Assembly (NCBI GenBank): GCA_030530145.1
Contig: JAUMVN010000001.1
Span: forward strand, 62,001 to 126,000
Direction of reading: 5' to 3'
From: Coriobacteriia bacterium
Lineage (GTDB): Bacteria; Actinomycetota; Coriobacteriia; Coriobacteriales; Atopobiaceae
DNA: 64,000 bases
In this document: one piece after another, positions 44,179-55,280 of the stretch
Layout of the letters: each line of letters opens with the position of its first letter
How positions within the stretch are numbered: the first letter of the stretch is position 1
Made by a program: the position numbers and the translations under genes
The notes under the pieces: generated by a model
The model's input: the letters and a program-made list of their open reading frames with translations, nothing else
The model's database searches: none
What the model was told of the DNA's origin: nothing

Positions 44179-44922
44179 GTGAGCGAGAAACCGGCAGAGG
44201 AGACGACCAAGGACCGTCTGAGGCTCATCCTCGGAGAAGAAGGGCTCAGGCGCCTCGACGAGGCGACCGTCATGATCATCGGCCTCGGGGGCGTCGGCTC
44301 CAACTGCGCGGAGGCGCTCGCGCGCGGCGGGATCGGGCATTTCGTCCTCCTCGACCGAGACGTCGTCGCGCCCTCGAACGTGAACCGCCAGGCCATCGCC
44401 TTCACGAGCACCGTCGGCAAGGTCAAGGCGGACGTCATGGCGGCGATGATACAGGACATCAACCCCGAGGCCGAGGTCTGCGCCGTCCACGCGTTCCTCG
44501 AGAAGGACCGCATCGCCGAGCAGCTGAGCGCCCTCCCCCGCCCCGACTACGTGGTCGACGCCATCGACACGGTGGCGCAGAAGCTGCGCCTCGCCGAGTG
44601 GTGCCAGGCCGAGGGCCTGCGCGAGATCTCCGCCATGGGAGGGGGCAACAAGCTCGACCCGTGCCGGCTGCGCTTCTCGACCATCGAGGATACCGTGAAC
44701 TGCCCGCTCGCGCGCATCATGCGCAAGGAGTGCCGGCGGCGCGGCATCCACGGCCTCCAGGTACTCTACTCGGACGAGCAGCCGGTGAAGATGGAGGCCA
44801 TCACCGATGAGCAATGGATGGAGTCAGGCAGCCTCCTCGGGACCATGAGCTACTTCCCGCCCATCATGGGGCAGATGATAGCCAGCCGCGTGATCCGCGA
44901 CCTTCTGGGCTGGGGCGCTTGA
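44179..44922 (+). CDS. tcdA: tRNA threonylcarbamoyladenosine dehydratase (TcdA/CsdL, ThiF/MoeB fold)
   Basis: 247-residue E1-like protein that cyclises t6A37 in tRNA to ct6A using ATP. The nucleotide-binding motif is [23 protein letters not shown], followed by [15 protein letters not shown] (Arg/Asn motif), [16 protein letters not shown], and [10 protein letters not shown] in place of a zinc-type motif. The start is GTG at 44179, with GAGGAAAC in front. It is divergent from the C1 operon. A long hairpin follows 7 nt after the stop. Confidence 0.9.
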   Translation: MSEKPAEETTKDRLRLILGEEGLRRLDEATVMIIGLGGVGSNCAEALARGGIGHFVLLDRDVVAPSNVNRQAIAFTSTVGKVKADVMAAMIQDINPEAEVCAVHAFLEKDRIAEQLSALPRPDYVVDAIDTVAQKLRLAEWCQAEGLREISAMGGGNKLDPCRLRFSTIEDTVNCPLARIMRKECRRRGIHGLQVLYSDEQPVKMEAITDEQWMESGSLLGTMSYFPPIMGQMIASRVIRDLLGWGA

Positions 44923-44929
44923 CCCACCG

Positions 44930-45030
44930 CCCGGCGAGGGGAGGGTCCGGGGATTCTCGCAAAGCTACGAGCGCACAGGACGCGCTCGAAAGAGCTTTTC
45001 CGAGAAACCCCGGCCCCTCCCCTCGCCGGG
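44930..45030 (+). repeat. Long hairpin with a different, structured loop (site G), after tcdA
   Basis: A 30-bp stem (44930-44959 with 45001-45030, 28 matches) starts 7 nt after the tcdA stop, just like palindromes B-F, but its 41-nt loop is unrelated. The loop itself can fold: AAAGCT/AGCTTT outside and GAGCGC/GCGCTC inside. It looks like a second loop class on the same kind of gene-end stem. Confidence 0.8.
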
Positions 45031-45110
45031 CTGCACGACCTTCTCCCCAGCCCGGAGGGTCGCCACGACGGCGGGCTATGCATGCTTAAGGGGATTTCTA
45101 GCTCTTCGGG

Positions 45111-45749
45111 TCAGGTCATTTCTTCGAGCCAGTAGTCGTGGGCTTCTTCCCAGCTTTTGAAGTAGGAAGAATTCGCGTTTGCGTAGTCCTCGGCGTCGTC
45201 CCAGCCGTCGGGGTCGGGTTTTGCCGCTTGCGCGGAGCCGTGCTTGTCCGCAGCCTCGCCGGACGCCTCGAGGTCTGGATACTCGGAACCTCCGTCCCAG
45301 TAGTTCTTGCCGAGGTTGAATTTGGCGACGCCTGCGACCTCGCCGTCTTTGACATACGCGGCAAACACGAGGTCATCAGTGCCGTTTCGCGCGCACCAGT
45401 AATACGGGGCGCCGCCGCTGTACTTGCCGCCCGAGATCCGGTCGCCCATCTCGTCGGCAGGCCCCAGCCACGTCTGATCGATGTACTCAGCGGGCATCCC
45501 CTTGTACGGGAGCTTGTCGCTTACGTCGAGCGCTGGCTCTGCATCTCCCCCGCCCGGCGTCGCGGACGCCGTCGAAGATGGGCCTTGCGCGACCGACGAG
45601 CCCTTATCAGCGGAGGAATCTGAATCGCGCTGCGTCTGGGGAGAAGAGGGCGAAGCGAAAACGTCGCGTGAGTTCCCCCACGAAGCACAGCCTCCGAGCG
45701 CGAGCGTCGCCGCCAGCCCGAGGAAAATCATCGCGCGCATCATGTCCAT
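45111..45749 (-). CDS. Uncharacterised lipoprotein
   Basis: 212-residue predicted lipoprotein: MDMMRAMIFLGLAATLALGGC gives signal peptide and lipobox (Cys about 21), followed by a Ser/Thr/Gln/Pro-rich low-complexity linker (about 22-75) and a roughly 135-residue domain with conserved-looking aromatics (YIDQTWLGPADEMGD, APYYWCARNGTDD, AKFNLGKNYWDGG). The C-terminal region is acidic. I do not recognise a family. GGAGG lies 6 nt upstream of the ATG. Nothing is seen in the flanking 145-nt gap to the MATE remnant beyond a Shine-Dalgarno. Confidence 0.75.
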   Translation of the reverse strand: MDMMRAMIFLGLAATLALGGCASWGNSRDVFASPSSPQTQRDSDSSADKGSSVAQGPSSTASATPGGGDAEPALDVSDKLPYKGMPAEYIDQTWLGPADEMGDRISGGKYSGGAPYYWCARNGTDDLVFAAYVKDGEVAGVAKFNLGKNYWDGGSEYPDLEASGEAADKHGSAQAAKPDPDGWDDAEDYANANSSYFKSWEEAHDYWLEEMT

Positions 45750-45894
45750 GCTTAACCTCCCAGCCTATTTCCTTAAGTCTAAGCCGACCACGGGACAACA
45801 ATTGCGCGCAAGCCCATAAACCGACCCGTGTCGTGAAACGGCACTGTTACATGGTAGGGTGTCTAAGCTTAAGGAATGACTAGGGAGGGCGCGC

Positions 45895-46715
45895 ATGGGC
45901 AAAACCGAGGACGGCGAGCTCCTGACCGCGCCACCCTTCACGGCAATAGCCGGCCTCGCCGTGCCCATCGCGCTCTCGAGCCTCCTCGAGCAGCTTTACA
46001 ACATGGCCGACTCCATCATCGCGGGTAACTTCCTCGGCGAGAACGCCGTAGCCGCCGTCGGCGCGTCCTTCTCGCTGTGCAACGTCCTCGTATATGCCGC
46101 TCTAGGATGCGGGATCGGCGCAGGCGTGCTCACCGCGAGGCGATTCGGCGAGGGAGCCCGCGACGAGGCTTCTGCCGTTATCTGGACCTCCGCCGCGTTG
46201 TTCACCTTGACCGGCACGGCCATCGGCGTAGCCGGGCTCCCCTTGGCAGAATTTATCCTCGAGGCATTGGGCACGCCGGCCGAGGCGACCGCGCCGAGCA
46301 GGGGTATCGGGCCTCGCAGCGAGTCGTTGCCGTGACGGCCGTCACCATCTGCATCGTCTACCAACTCTTTTGCAAGCAGCTCATGTCGATGTTCCTCGGG
46401 GCAGACGCCTCTGTGGAGGCAACGGGCGTCGGCGTCGCCTACATGCGCTTCGTCGGTTGGTGCTACGCCCTCATCGGCCTCAAGAACGTAGCGGACGGCA
46501 TGTTTCGAGGCCTCGGCGACACTCGCATCTTTACCTGGGCAAACGTCATCAACCTAGGCCTACGCGTAGGCCTCGCGCACCTTCTCACGCCCATCTTCGG
46601 CGTCGCGGCCACCTGGTGGGTCATCCCAATCGGACGGTTCACGAACTTCGCCGTCTCCCACGCAGGCGTCGCCGCTTGGAGAACCGGGAAACTCACGCTA
46701 AGCCAAACGCCTTAG
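45895..46715 (+). pseudogene. MATE family efflux pump with internal deletion and frameshift
   Basis: The first frame (145 codons, stop at 46333) gives a clear MATE N-terminus: GLAVPIALSSLLEQLYNMADSIIAGNFLGENAVAAVGAS, three spans and ILEALGTPAEA. From about 46295 the similarity continues in the next frame with EQGYRASQRVVAVTAV and the last spans (MRFVGWCYALIGLKNVADGMFRGLGDTR). The combined length is about 270 codons against about 450 in the family, so roughly 180 internal codons are missing and the join is out of frame. It is not expected to make a transporter. AGGGAGGGCG precedes the ATG. Confidence 0.8.
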
Positions 46716-46754
46716 GTTGAGGAAATTACACGACTCCGAATAGTGCCCTTTGCC

Positions 46755-47031
46755 CTACTTGTAAAAAGCGAGGTCACCATGGAAGAAGGAGCTCCATGCT
46801 TCGCAAATAGCCCCATGGTTCGCACAAATGAACTCACACACATCCGCCAGCTCGCGCCTGTTAAGAGCGGAATCGTTATTGGCCACGATACAGCCGCCGG
46901 TCCCGGTAAGCCAAATCTTTGTTGAGCCGCTGGAAGGCTTACCCCTCCGCACGTGAACATGGACCGGCTCGCCGTTCTCCATGGGCCAAAAAGAATATAA
47001 CGAATCCTTTAAACTTAAAAAGATTAGGCAT
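46755..47031 (-). pseudogene. DUF4160 family gene with a one-base frameshift in a T run
   Basis: The 3' frame encodes MENGEPVHVHVRRGKPS...IWLTGTGGCIVANNDSALNRRELADVCEFI, typical of DUF4160, a small family found near toxin-antitoxin-like modules. The expected N-terminus (MPNLFKFKGFVIFFWP) is read in another frame from the ATG at 47031. Removing one T from the five-T run near 46990 joins the two. The ATG overlaps the stop of the upstream partner by 8 nt. The frameshift may be real decay, a slippage site or a sequencing error. This stretch is visibly more AT-rich than its surroundings. Confidence 0.65.
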
Positions 47032-47405
47032 AATCTTTGGAAACCTCATCCGAAAAACGGAAAATGAGCTGCGAGTTATTACGTACGAAAGTTGACAGAT
47101 CGTTCAACTCATTATCAGAAAAACCGTCGTTAAAAGTGCAGAGCATGGCAGGCAGCGTAAAACGAGCGGTCTTAAAGCCCTCATAAATCGGGAGCTCAGC
47201 CACAACCTCGACGCTTCCGTCATGAAGCCGCTCCGAGTATCCGACCTGTGTCCCATCCGCAAGCTCGCAATAGTCGTAGAACATAACCCTCCCCTCGTCA
47301 TTTAGTCCTACTACCCGACCAGCATCAAATGACGCCTCCATACCTTGAGAAACATAGAGCATCGGGCAGCCAAGACCCAAAGCCATTCCATGAGAAACGC
47401 GGCAT
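47024..47405 (-). pseudogene. Partner gene of DUF4160, apparently also frameshifted
   Basis: The main frame (ending YA at 47024) has FDAGRVVGLNDEGRVMFYDY and LPAMLCTFNDGFSDNELNDLSTFVRNN (motif excerpts). Its own upstream codons lack a Shine-Dalgarno. A better start is ATG 47405, with CCGGAGG 8 nt upstream, reading MPRFSWNGFGSWLPDALCF and stopping after 26 codons. One extra G near 47335 (GGAGG for GGAG) separates the two frames. Function is unknown; it would be co-translated with DUF4160. The reconstruction rests on frame logic, so confidence is moderate. Confidence 0.5.
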
Positions 47406-47411
47406 GAAAAT

Positions 47412-47515
47412 GGCCTCCGGCTTTCCTCGGGCGCAGTTCCGCATGATCCGGAGGCCACTAAATGTGGCCTCCGCGCGAATCAGGACTGTTTGAGCACCGA
47501 GGAAAGCCGGGGGCC
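47412..47515 (-). terminator. Terminator of valS with a hairpin nested in its loop
   Basis: A 19-bp outer stem (47412-47430 with 47497-47515, one mismatch) is followed by TTTT on the minus strand. Its 66-nt loop contains a perfect 9-bp hairpin GGAGGCCAC-TAAAT-GTGGCCTCC (47450-47472). The distal outer arm also carries the GGAGG that would serve the next small gene. Confidence 0.75.
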
Positions 47516-47535
47516 TCCCCATTTGCAGGAACGAA

Positions 47536-50223
<2,688 letters not shown>

Positions 50224-50312
50224 GGCGAATCTCCTTGTGGCGCGTGGCGCGCTCGACATAAAGCAGCTATAACAAAGAAGAAGGATACCACGCCGGAGAA
50301 AGGACACGACGC

Positions 50313-51071
50313 ATGGAGGGCTCGGCGCTGCTCGACGCGCATGTGCACCTGGACTGGGCCGCCGACCCTGCGCAGGTAGCCCGCGAGGCCGAAAGGCTCG
50401 GGCTTCACCTGCTCTGCTGCACGGTCGGCCCGGGCGGTTACGAGCGGGCGCGCGATGTCCTCGACGGCCATCCGAACGTCGCCGTCGCGGCGGGGCTCCA
50501 CCCCTGGCACGTCGAGGGAGCCGACGTCGGGCTCGCGGCGGAGTGCGCGCGCGGCGCCCGCTTCATCGGCGAGGTGGGCCTCGACTTCGGGGCGCGCCAC
50601 GCCCGGACCGCCGAGCTCCAGCTGTCCGCGTTCCGCGCCGTCTGCGCCGCATGCGCGAAGGCGGGGGGCAAGGTCCTCTCGGTCCACAGCGTGCGCGCCG
50701 CGGGCGCCGCGCTCGACGTCCTGTCCGAGACCGGCGCCCTGAAGAGCTGCGTCTGCGTGTTCCACTGGTTCAGCGGCACCTCGGAGGAGCTGTGCCGCGC
50801 CATAGGCGCCGGGTGCTGGTTCTCGGTCGGCGAGCGGATGCTCGCCACGCGGCGCGGCCGCGAGTACGCGCGGCGGGTGCCGGGCGATCGCCTGCTTTTC
50901 GAGACGGACCTCCCCGAGGCACCGGGCCAGGGGCTCTCGGCATCCGACATCGCCGCCTCCCTCGGGCGGGCGGAGGGCCTGGCGGAGGGCCTCCGCGGAA
51001 GTAGGCCGACGGGGACCGATGCGTTTCTTGGCACGTGGTGGGGCGCGACGTGTCATACTCATGCGGGATGA
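50313..51071 (+). CDS. tatD: TatD family metal-dependent hydrolase
   Basis: 252-residue TIM-barrel hydrolase of the TatD family, 3'->5' DNase activity in characterised members. Metal ligands are visible: DAHVHLDW near the N-terminus, AAGLHPWHVE, the bridging Glu in FIGEVGLDFG, VLSVHSVRAAG with the next His, and FETDLPEAPG near the end. The barrel is somewhat short and the usual helix after the first motif is reduced. It lies 13 nt before map and divergent from valS. Confidence 0.86.
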   Translation: MEGSALLDAHVHLDWAADPAQVAREAERLGLHLLCCTVGPGGYERARDVLDGHPNVAVAAGLHPWHVEGADVGLAAECARGARFIGEVGLDFGARHARTAELQLSAFRAVCAACAKAGGKVLSVHSVRAAGAALDVLSETGALKSCVCVFHWFSGTSEELCRAIGAGCWFSVGERMLATRRGREYARRVPGDRLLFETDLPEAPGQGLSASDIAASLGRAEGLAEGLRGSRPTGTDAFLGTWWGATCHTHAG

Positions 51072-51084
51072 AAAGGAGTTAACC

Positions 51085-51969
51085 ATGTATGACAACGATT
51101 ACGTGCCCGGCCGCAACGAGCCCTGCTGGTGCGGCTCCGGCAAGAAATACAAGAAGTGCCACGCCGCCATTGACCAGAAGCTCGACCGCCTGAGCAGCGA
51201 GGGCCTGGAGGTGCTGCCCCGCGGGCTCCTCAAGACCGCGGAGGACATCGAGGGCATCAAGCGCTCGGCGGCTATCAACATCGGCGTCCTCGACTACGTG
51301 GGCGAGCACATCCGAGCCGGCGTGACCACCGCCGAGGTCGACAAGTGGATCTACGACTACACCACCGAGCACGGCGGCATCCCCGCCGACCTCGACTACG
51401 AGGGTTACCCGAAGAGCGTCTGCACGTCCATCAACGACGTGGTCTGCCACGGCATCCCCAGCGAGGACGATGTCCTCAAGGACGGCGATATCGTGAACGT
51501 GGACTGCTCGACCATCCTAGACGGCTACTTCTCCGACTCGAGCCGCATGTTCTGCATCGGCGAGGTCTCCGACGAGCGCCGCCGCCTCGTGGAGGTCACG
51601 CGCGAGTCCGTGTACGCCGGCCTCGCCGAGGTCAAGCCCTGGGCGACCCTCGGGGACATGGCCCACGCCGTCCAGTCCTGCGTCGAGGCGGCAGGCTTCA
51701 ACGTCGTCCGCGAGTTCGGCGGCCACGGCATCGGCCTCGAGTTCCACGAGGACCCCTTCGTCGGCTTCGTCGGCGAGCCGGGCGAGGGCGTCGTGCTCGC
51801 CCCGGGCATGTGCTTCACCATCGAGCCCATGGTCAACGCCGGCGCGCCCGGCATCGACATGAGCGACCCCAACGGCTGGACCGTCCGCACCAAGGACGGC
51901 TCCGACTCCGCTCAGTGGGAGGTCCAGCTCGTCGTCACCGAGGACGGCTACGAGCTCTTGAGCTGGTAG
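51085..51969 (+). CDS. map: Methionine aminopeptidase with N-terminal SEC-C zinc motif
   Basis: 294-residue type I methionine aminopeptidase removing N-terminal Met from nascent proteins. A SEC-C motif precedes the enzyme: NEPCWCGSGKKYKKCHA at about 10-26, thought to contact ribosome or SecB-like partners. In the pita-bread fold the metal ligands are seen in DIVNVDCSTILDGYFSDSS, the His in FGGHGIGLEFHEDP, the Glu in FTIEPMV and QWEVQLVV. Start ATG 51085 has AAAAGGAG. SEC-C map genes occur in actinobacteria and clostridia. Confidence 0.95.
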   Translation: MYDNDYVPGRNEPCWCGSGKKYKKCHAAIDQKLDRLSSEGLEVLPRGLLKTAEDIEGIKRSAAINIGVLDYVGEHIRAGVTTAEVDKWIYDYTTEHGGIPADLDYEGYPKSVCTSINDVVCHGIPSEDDVLKDGDIVNVDCSTILDGYFSDSSRMFCIGEVSDERRRLVEVTRESVYAGLAEVKPWATLGDMAHAVQSCVEAAGFNVVREFGGHGIGLEFHEDPFVGFVGEPGEGVVLAPGMCFTIEPMVNAGAPGIDMSDPNGWTVRTKDGSDSAQWEVQLVVTEDGYELLSW

Positions 51970-51998
51970 CGGCCGCGAGACCCCGCGAAATAGGCGCA

Positions 51999-52041
51999 GA
52001 AAGAAGCCCGCGTACCCCGAACAGGGGCGCGGGCTTCTTTC
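51999..52041. terminator. Bidirectional terminator between map and the SDR gene
   Basis: Fourteen-base-pair outer stem GAAAGAAGCCCGCG / CGCGGGCTTCTTTC with inner CCCC/GGGG. Ends are T-rich on both strands, as expected between convergent genes. Confidence 0.85.
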
Positions 52042-52106
52042 CATGCGGGCGGCACGACGGCGCGGATGGGCTTACGGAGTCGCAAGACCCCGCAGGGCGC
52101 CTCGTC

Positions 52107-52850
52107 CTAGGCGATGAAGCCGTCGAGACCCTTGAAAGAGGCGTAGCCGTTGTCGGCCATGAGGCAGGACCCGTTCCAGCAGGAAGCCTCCGGGGACGCG
52201 GCGAGAAACACCAGGTCGGCGATTTCCTCCGGCTCGACGATGCGGCCGCCCATGTGCAGCTTCCCCCCGATCTCGAGGATGGAGGGGTCGAGCATGCCGG
52301 TATGCACCCAAGCGGGCGCGACCTCGACGGCGCGCACGCCGTAGGGAGCGAGCTCGCGGGCCTCGGCCTTGGTGAGCATCGAGACGCCGCCTTTGCTCGC
52401 GTGATAGGCGATGTTCTCGGTATTGGCGATGTGCCCGCAGATCGAGCCGATGTTCACGATGACGCCGGAGCGCGCGTCGCGCATATGGGGCGCGGCGAAG
52501 CAGCCCATGTAGAGCGTGCCCATGAGGTTCGTCTCGACGACGGAGCGCACGTCGTCAAGGTCGATGTCGCAGAAGTCGCTGCGCTCGCCGACGATGCCCG
52601 CGACGTTCACGAGCACGTCGACGCGCCCGCACTCCGCGACGCACGTCTCGACGGCGGCGCGACAGTCCTCCTCGACGGCGACGTCGCAGCGCAGAAAACG
52701 GCACTCCCCCAGCGCCGCGAGCTCCACGTCGACCTCCGGCTTCTGGTGCCGCCCAAGGTAAAAGACCTTGTCGCCGGCCGCAAGGAACCTCCGTGCGCAC
52801 GCGAGGCCTATGCCGTTTGTGCCGCCCGTTACGATGACCGCCCTCTCCAT
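52107..52850 (-). CDS. Short-chain dehydrogenase/reductase
   Basis: 247-residue classical SDR. NAD(P)-binding VTGGTNGIGLACARR, downstream NVAGIVG (structural NAG variant), catalytic Ser in VNIGSICGHI and YxxxK in IAYHASKGG at about 153-161. The last third contains APAWVHTGML, and the C-terminus ADNGYASFKGL is typical of SDRs that act on 3-oxoacyl, sugar or alcohol substrates. The substrate is not predictable. It is single, with its own terminator shared with map. Confidence 0.9.
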   Translation of the reverse strand: MERAVIVTGGTNGIGLACARRFLAAGDKVFYLGRHQKPEVDVELAALGECRFLRCDVAVEEDCRAAVETCVAECGRVDVLVNVAGIVGERSDFCDIDLDDVRSVVETNLMGTLYMGCFAAPHMRDARSGVIVNIGSICGHIANTENIAYHASKGGVSMLTKAEARELAPYGVRAVEVAPAWVHTGMLDPSILEIGGKLHMGGRIVEPEEIADLVFLAASPEASCWNGSCLMADNGYASFKGLDGFIA

Positions 52851-52973
52851 GGCAATCCTCCCTAAAATGGGTTATCGATTCGCGAACACCGTAGCGGGCG
52901 GGGGCCTCCCCGTCTCCCTCAAATGAGGGACAGGCCGCCGAGGGGGCGGCAGCGCTGGAGAGAGGAGACTCGC

Positions 52974-53594
52974 ATGAAGGTTCTGCTGGTAAACGGCAGC
53001 CCGCACAAGGAGGGCTGCGTCGACCGCGCGCTCAGGGAGATAGCGGCGACGCTCGAAGAGAACGGCGTCGAGGCCGAGATCTTCTGGATCGGCGGCAGGC
53101 CCGTGGGCGGCTGCGTCGGCTGCGGCGGCTGCGCCAAGCTCGGCCGCTGCGTCTACGACGACGCCGTCAACGAGTTCGCGGCCAAGGCCGCCGATGCGGA
53201 CGGCTTCGTCTTCGGCGGCGCGGTGCACTACGCGCACGCAGCCGGTTCGCTCCTGGGCTTCATGGACCGTCTCTTCATGAGCGCAGGCGCAGCCATGGCC
53301 CACAAGCCCGCCGCCGCCGTAACCTCCGCGCGCCGCGCCGGCACCACCTGTGCCCTCGACGACATCCAGAAGTTCTTCACCATCAACCAGATGCCGATCG
53401 TGGCCTCGCGCTACTGGAACAACGTCCACGGCTCCTGCGCAGCCGACGTCGAGAAGGACGAGGAAGGCCTCTACACCATGCGCGTCCTCGGCCGCAACAT
53501 GGCATGGCTGCTCAAGTGCATCGAGGCGGGCCGTGCGGCCGGCGTCGAGCTCCCCGAGCCCGAGCCCGCGAAGAGGACTAACTTCATCCGCTAG
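52974..53594 (+). CDS. Flavodoxin-like NADPH:FMN reductase / iron-sulfur flavoprotein
   Basis: 206-residue flavoprotein. The FMN phosphate loop is LLVNGSPHKEGCVDRAL at the N-terminus. GGCVGCGGCAKLGRC carries CX2CX2CX5C (Cys47, 50, 53, 59), which matches the compact 4Fe-4S motif of iron-sulfur flavoproteins (Isf). VFGGAVHYAHAAGSLLGFMDRLF is the usual dimer/substrate segment. It probably moves electrons between NAD(P)H, flavin and a small acceptor or quinone. The ATG at 52974 follows AGAGGAG; the earlier in-frame codons are non-homologous. Confidence 0.87.
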   Translation: MKVLLVNGSPHKEGCVDRALREIAATLEENGVEAEIFWIGGRPVGGCVGCGGCAKLGRCVYDDAVNEFAAKAADADGFVFGGAVHYAHAAGSLLGFMDRLFMSAGAAMAHKPAAAVTSARRAGTTCALDDIQKFFTINQMPIVASRYWNNVHGSCAADVEKDEEGLYTMRVLGRNMAWLLKCIEAGRAAGVELPEPEPAKRTNFIR

Positions 53595-53648
53595 CATATC
53601 CGCGAGCGTCGGCTCTCTGCGCCGAGAATGCTCTATAGGCACACAAAA

Positions 53649-53682
53649 ACGGCTCCCCAACTGCGCTTCGTTGGGGAGCCGT
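53649..53682 (-). terminator. Intrinsic terminator of the liv operon
   Basis: Perfect 12-bp stem ACGGCTCCCCAA / TTGGGGAGCCGT with a 10-nt loop, followed by TTTTTG on the minus strand, 32 nt beyond the livF stop. Confidence 0.88.
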
Positions 53683-53713
53683 GATCTTAAGCGCCTGTTG
53701 ATCGGGCAGCTGT

Positions 53714-54427
53714 TTAGCCGCCGAGATACGCCTTACGGACGTCGTCATCGACGAGCAGCTCGGCGCCGGTACCGGTCTTCTTGATGGTGCCGATCTCGAG
53801 GACATAGGCTCGGTCGGCGATGGACAGCGCCATGTTCGCGTTCTGCTCGACCAGAAGGATCGTCGTGCCCGCGGCGTTGAGTTCCTTGATGATGTCGAAG
53901 ATCTCCTGCACGAGGATGGGCGCCAAGCCCATGGAGGGCTCGTCGAGCATGAGGAGGTCGGGCTTGCTCATGAGGGCGCGGCCCATGGCGAGCATCTGCT
54001 GCTCGCCGCCGGACAGCGTGCCTGCCATCTGGCCCATGCGCTCCTTCAGGCGCGGGAAGTGCTCATAGACGACCTCGATCGTCTCCTTGTTCTCGGCATC
54101 GGAGCGGGTATAGCCGCCCATGTCGAGGTTCTCCGCGACGCTCATCTGCTGGAAGACGCGGCGGCCCTCAGGGCAGAGCGCCAGGCCCTTCTCGACGATC
54201 TTGTGCGCCTTGACGCCCACGATGGACTCGCCCTTGAACTCGACGGCGCCCTGATCGGGCTTGATCAAGCCGGAGACGGTGTTCAGCGTGGTCGATTTGC
54301 CGGCGCCGTTCGCGCCGATGAGGGTGACGATCTCGCCCTTCTTGATGTCGAACGAGATGCCGCGGACCGCCTTGATGGCGCCGTAGCTCACGTGGATATC
54401 GTTTACGGAAAGCAACGTATCGGACAC
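53714..54427 (-). CDS. livF: Branched-chain amino acid ABC transporter ATPase LivF
   Basis: 237-residue ABC ATPase of the LivF type. Walker A GANGAGKSTT at about 38-47, Q-loop region, signature LSGGEQQMLAMGRALM, Walker B LLMLDEPSMGLAP and the switch region LLVEQN (Gln/Asn in place of the canonical His, as in LivF). The start is GTG at 54427, close behind livG. It is last in livJHMGF. Confidence 0.96.
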   Translation of the reverse strand: MSDTLLSVNDIHVSYGAIKAVRGISFDIKKGEIVTLIGANGAGKSTTLNTVSGLIKPDQGAVEFKGESIVGVKAHKIVEKGLALCPEGRRVFQQMSVAENLDMGGYTRSDAENKETIEVVYEHFPRLKERMGQMAGTLSGGEQQMLAMGRALMSKPDLLMLDEPSMGLAPILVQEIFDIIKELNAAGTTILLVEQNANMALSIADRAYVLEIGTIKKTGTGAELLVDDDVRKAYLGG

Positions 54428-54428
54428 G

Positions 54429-55280
54429 CTAGTTCACCCCCTGCTTGCCAAGGTACGCCTCGATGACCTTGGGGTTATTCTGAATGTCCTCCGGGGAGCC
54501 CTTGGCGATGATGCGGCCGTAGTCGAGGACGGCGACGACCTCGCAGACGCCCATGACGAGGCTCATGTCGTGCTCGATGAGCAGGATGGCGATGCCGAAC
54601 TCGTCGCGGATGCGCTGGATGTTCTCCATGAGCTCCTCGGTCTCGGCCGGGTTCATGCCGGCCGCCGGCTCGTCGAGGAGAAGGACCTTGGGCTGCGTAG
54701 CCAGGGCGCGGAGGATCTCGAGCCTGCGCTGCGCGCCGTACGGAAGATTGCCCGCCTGGGCGTTCGCGAACTTGCGCATATCGAAGATATCGAGGAGCTC
54801 GAGCGCCTTGTCGTGGAACTCCGCTTCCTGCTTCCAGTGGCTCGGCAGGCGCAGGACATCCTCGATGAGGCGCGTCTTCATGCTGTTGCCGTAACCGACG
54901 AGGACGTTCTCCTCGACCGTCATCTGCGAGAAGAGGCGGATGTTCTGGAACGTGCGGGCGATGCCCATGTGGTTGACCTCGGTCACGGACTTGCCTGCCG
55001 TGGCGGTGCCGTCCAGCAGGATCGAGCCGCGCGTCGGCTGGTAGACGTTCGTGAGCAGGTTGAAGACGGTCGTCTTGCCGGCGCCGTTGGGGCCGATGAG
55101 GCCGGAGATCTCCGTGCGGCCGAGGGCGAGGTTGAAGTCGTCGACGGCGGTGAGGCCGCCGAAGTCGATGCCGAGGTTCGTCGCCTCGAGCACGGGCGGC
55201 TTGTCGACGTCGCGCTCGGTCATGAGGTTCGGGGACTTGGGCTCGACGAGCTTGACGTCTCCGCGGATGGACTTACTCAT
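54429..55280 (-). CDS. livG: Branched-chain amino acid ABC transporter ATPase LivG
   Basis: 283-residue LivG-type ABC ATPase with an N-terminal extension of about 28 residues. Walker A GPNGAGKTT, signature LPYGAQRRLEILRAL (family variant of LSGGQ), Walker B LLLDEPAAGMNPAE, and the switch His in LIEHDMSLVM. The C-terminus has the LivG-type AYLGKQG. It overlaps the livM end by 8 nt and ends just before livF. Confidence 0.96.
   Translation of the reverse strand: MSKSIRGDVKLVEPKSPNLMTERDVDKPPVLEATNLGIDFGGLTAVDDFNLALGRTEISGLIGPNGAGKTTVFNLLTNVYQPTRGSILLDGTATAGKSVTEVNHMGIARTFQNIRLFSQMTVEENVLVGYGNSMKTRLIEDVLRLPSHWKQEAEFHDKALELLDIFDMRKFANAQAGNLPYGAQRRLEILRALATQPKVLLLDEPAAGMNPAETEELMENIQRIRDEFGIAILLIEHDMSLVMGVCEVVAVLDYGRIIAKGSPEDIQNNPKVIEAYLGKQGVN

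Noticed and set aside
45895-46335. Intact short MATE protein from the first frame
   Set aside because: 145 codons cannot form a MATE transporter and the C-terminal part continues in another frame.
50224-50312. Leader peptide for valS (a short minus-strand frame ending in a TAG)
   Set aside because: Only one Val codon, overlap with the tatD start and no terminator/antiterminator before valS.
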